Positions 15,142 through 15,735 of a stretch of DNA of 15,735 bases are shown piece by piece. The translations under genes and the position numbers were made by a program. Numbering within the stretch: the stretch's first letter is position 1; each line of letters begins with the position of its first letter. Under the pieces are notes generated by a model, which saw nothing but the letters and a program-made list of their open reading frames with translations, searched no databases and was not told the origin of the DNA. Source of the stretch: Bacillota bacterium (GTDB lineage: Bacteria > Bacillota > Clostridia > Oscillospirales > Acutalibacteraceae); contig JAEWRF010000187.1 of assembly GCA_023460155.1 (NCBI GenBank), positions 1 to 15,735 of the forward strand, read 5' to 3'.

Positions 15142-15735
15142 ATGAAGCATGGAAAATCCCGGCCTGTTTTTATTTTTTGTGCGGCGGTCCTGGCCATCGC
15201 CATATTTTCCGCCTCCTTTATGGCGGCTCAGGTTTGGATGAACCAGCCAGCTAAACAAGCGGCGCTGAGTTCTTCCGTTCCGGAAAGCTCCTTTGCGGCG
15301 GATACCGGAGGGGCCAGCTTACCTGCGGCTGTCTCTCAGGAGTCCGGTGAAAGTAAAGCGGAATCGGCGCAGACTTTGATTCCCCAAAGCAGCTCTTCAC
15401 CAACAAGTTCTCAAAGCAGTGCCCCTTCCTCAAAAAGCAGTACCACCGTTTCTGGAAACAAAGCCCTGACGCAGACGGTATATGCCGAGGATTTTTACCT
15501 GACCATCCCGCCCGATTGGAAAATGAAGAAGTCGGATCCCGTTACGTGGGATTTTTTGTCCGCAGGTGAGACGGTCGGCTCGGTTGCAATCGGGCCCTAT
15601 TACCCTTCGGAGCCTTTTTCTCAGCTTTTTGACAACCATACCCAGGTACTCAGCCAGAAAAAGCTCAGCGGTCTGTGCCTTCCCGCCACAGAAGTGCTTT
15701 TGCGGCACACGCAGCCGGCGGCCACAGGAAACGCT
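15142..15735 (+). CDS. Membrane-anchored, serine-rich surface protein of unknown function; 3' end outside window
   Basis: I do not recognise this gene; 198 codons are visible with no stop. A short basic start (MKHGKSR) leads into a hydrophobic segment at about residues 9-29, which is a signal peptide or an uncleaved membrane anchor. I see no lipobox cysteine and no clear signal peptidase site. Residues about 38-112 form a low-complexity linker rich in Ser, Ala, Pro and Gln (for example SSSSPTSSQSS). From about 113 a folded-looking domain begins (VYAEDFYLTIPPDWKM), with a pattern reminiscent of small extracellular beta-domains where an aromatic strand precedes Pro-x-x-Trp. The layout suggests a domain held outside the membrane on a flexible stalk. 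The ATG has a GAAGGAAGAG purine run (15125-15134) upstream. It has its own promoter behind a terminator, so it is not part of the leuS transcript. It uses TTA and TCA codons that are very scarce in leuS. Confidence 0.82.
   Translation, partial: MKHGKSRPVFIFCAAVLAIAIFSASFMAAQVWMNQPAKQAALSSSVPESSFAADTGGASLPAAVSQESGESKAESAQTLIPQSSSSPTSSQSSAPSSKSSTTVSGNKALTQTVYAEDFYLTIPPDWKMKKSDPVTWDFLSAGETVGSVAIGPYYPSEPFSQLFDNHTQVLSQKKLSGLCLPATEVLLRHTQPAATGNA

Noticed and set aside
1..15735. tRNA, rRNA, CRISPR array, insertion sequence, phage or defence genes
   Set aside because: I found none. The gaps are too short and every long frame belongs to a known housekeeping family, except the last gene.

Overview
This window is a dense, single-strand block of bacterial housekeeping genes, all on the + strand. 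It comes from a moderately GC-rich member of the Firmicutes. The gene order (topA-trmFO, plsX-rnc-radical SAM-smc-ftsY, yhbY-nadD-yqeK-rsfS) and an Elp3-like radical SAM gene between rnc and smc suggest Clostridia, possibly an Oscillospirales/Ruminococcaceae-type genome. That placement is inferred from gene order and composition, not from a search.

Layout. Positions 1-1488 hold the C-terminal part of DNA topoisomerase I, whose start lies outside the window. It overlaps trmFO (tRNA m5U54 synthesis) by 4 bp, and trmFO overlaps plsX (phospholipid synthesis) by 26 bp. Next come rnc (RNase III), an Elp3-related radical SAM enzyme of unsettled function, smc (chromosome condensation, with a TTG start) and ftsY (SRP receptor). 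A third group follows: rdgB (XTP/dITP diphosphatase), yhbY (ribosome assembly RNA-binding protein), nadD (NAD synthesis), yqeK (HD-domain Ap4A hydrolase), rsfS (ribosome silencing factor) and leuS (leucyl-tRNA synthetase). From topA to leuS every gap is 67 bp or less, and no hairpin-plus-T-run terminator was noticed. The block could therefore be read as one long transcript, or as nested ones. A perfect 24-nt palindrome followed by seven Ts closes it just after leuS. A strong sigma-A-type promoter then starts a separate gene for a membrane-anchored, serine-rich surface protein that runs off the right edge.

How the genes fit together. Most serve growth-linked core processes: DNA topology and segregation (topA, smc), RNA processing and modification (trmFO, rnc, possibly the radical SAM enzyme), membrane building and protein targeting (plsX, ftsY), nucleotide and cofactor hygiene (rdgB, nadD, yqeK), and ribosome assembly or translation (yhbY, rsfS, leuS).

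I do not see a new defence, mobile or biosynthetic system. I found no tRNA or rRNA gene, CRISPR array, insertion sequence or integrase. The points most worth a second look are a near-consensus promoter buried inside yqeK, the uncharacterised Elp3-like enzyme, the absence of acpP between plsX and rnc, and the unknown surface protein with its own strong promoter.
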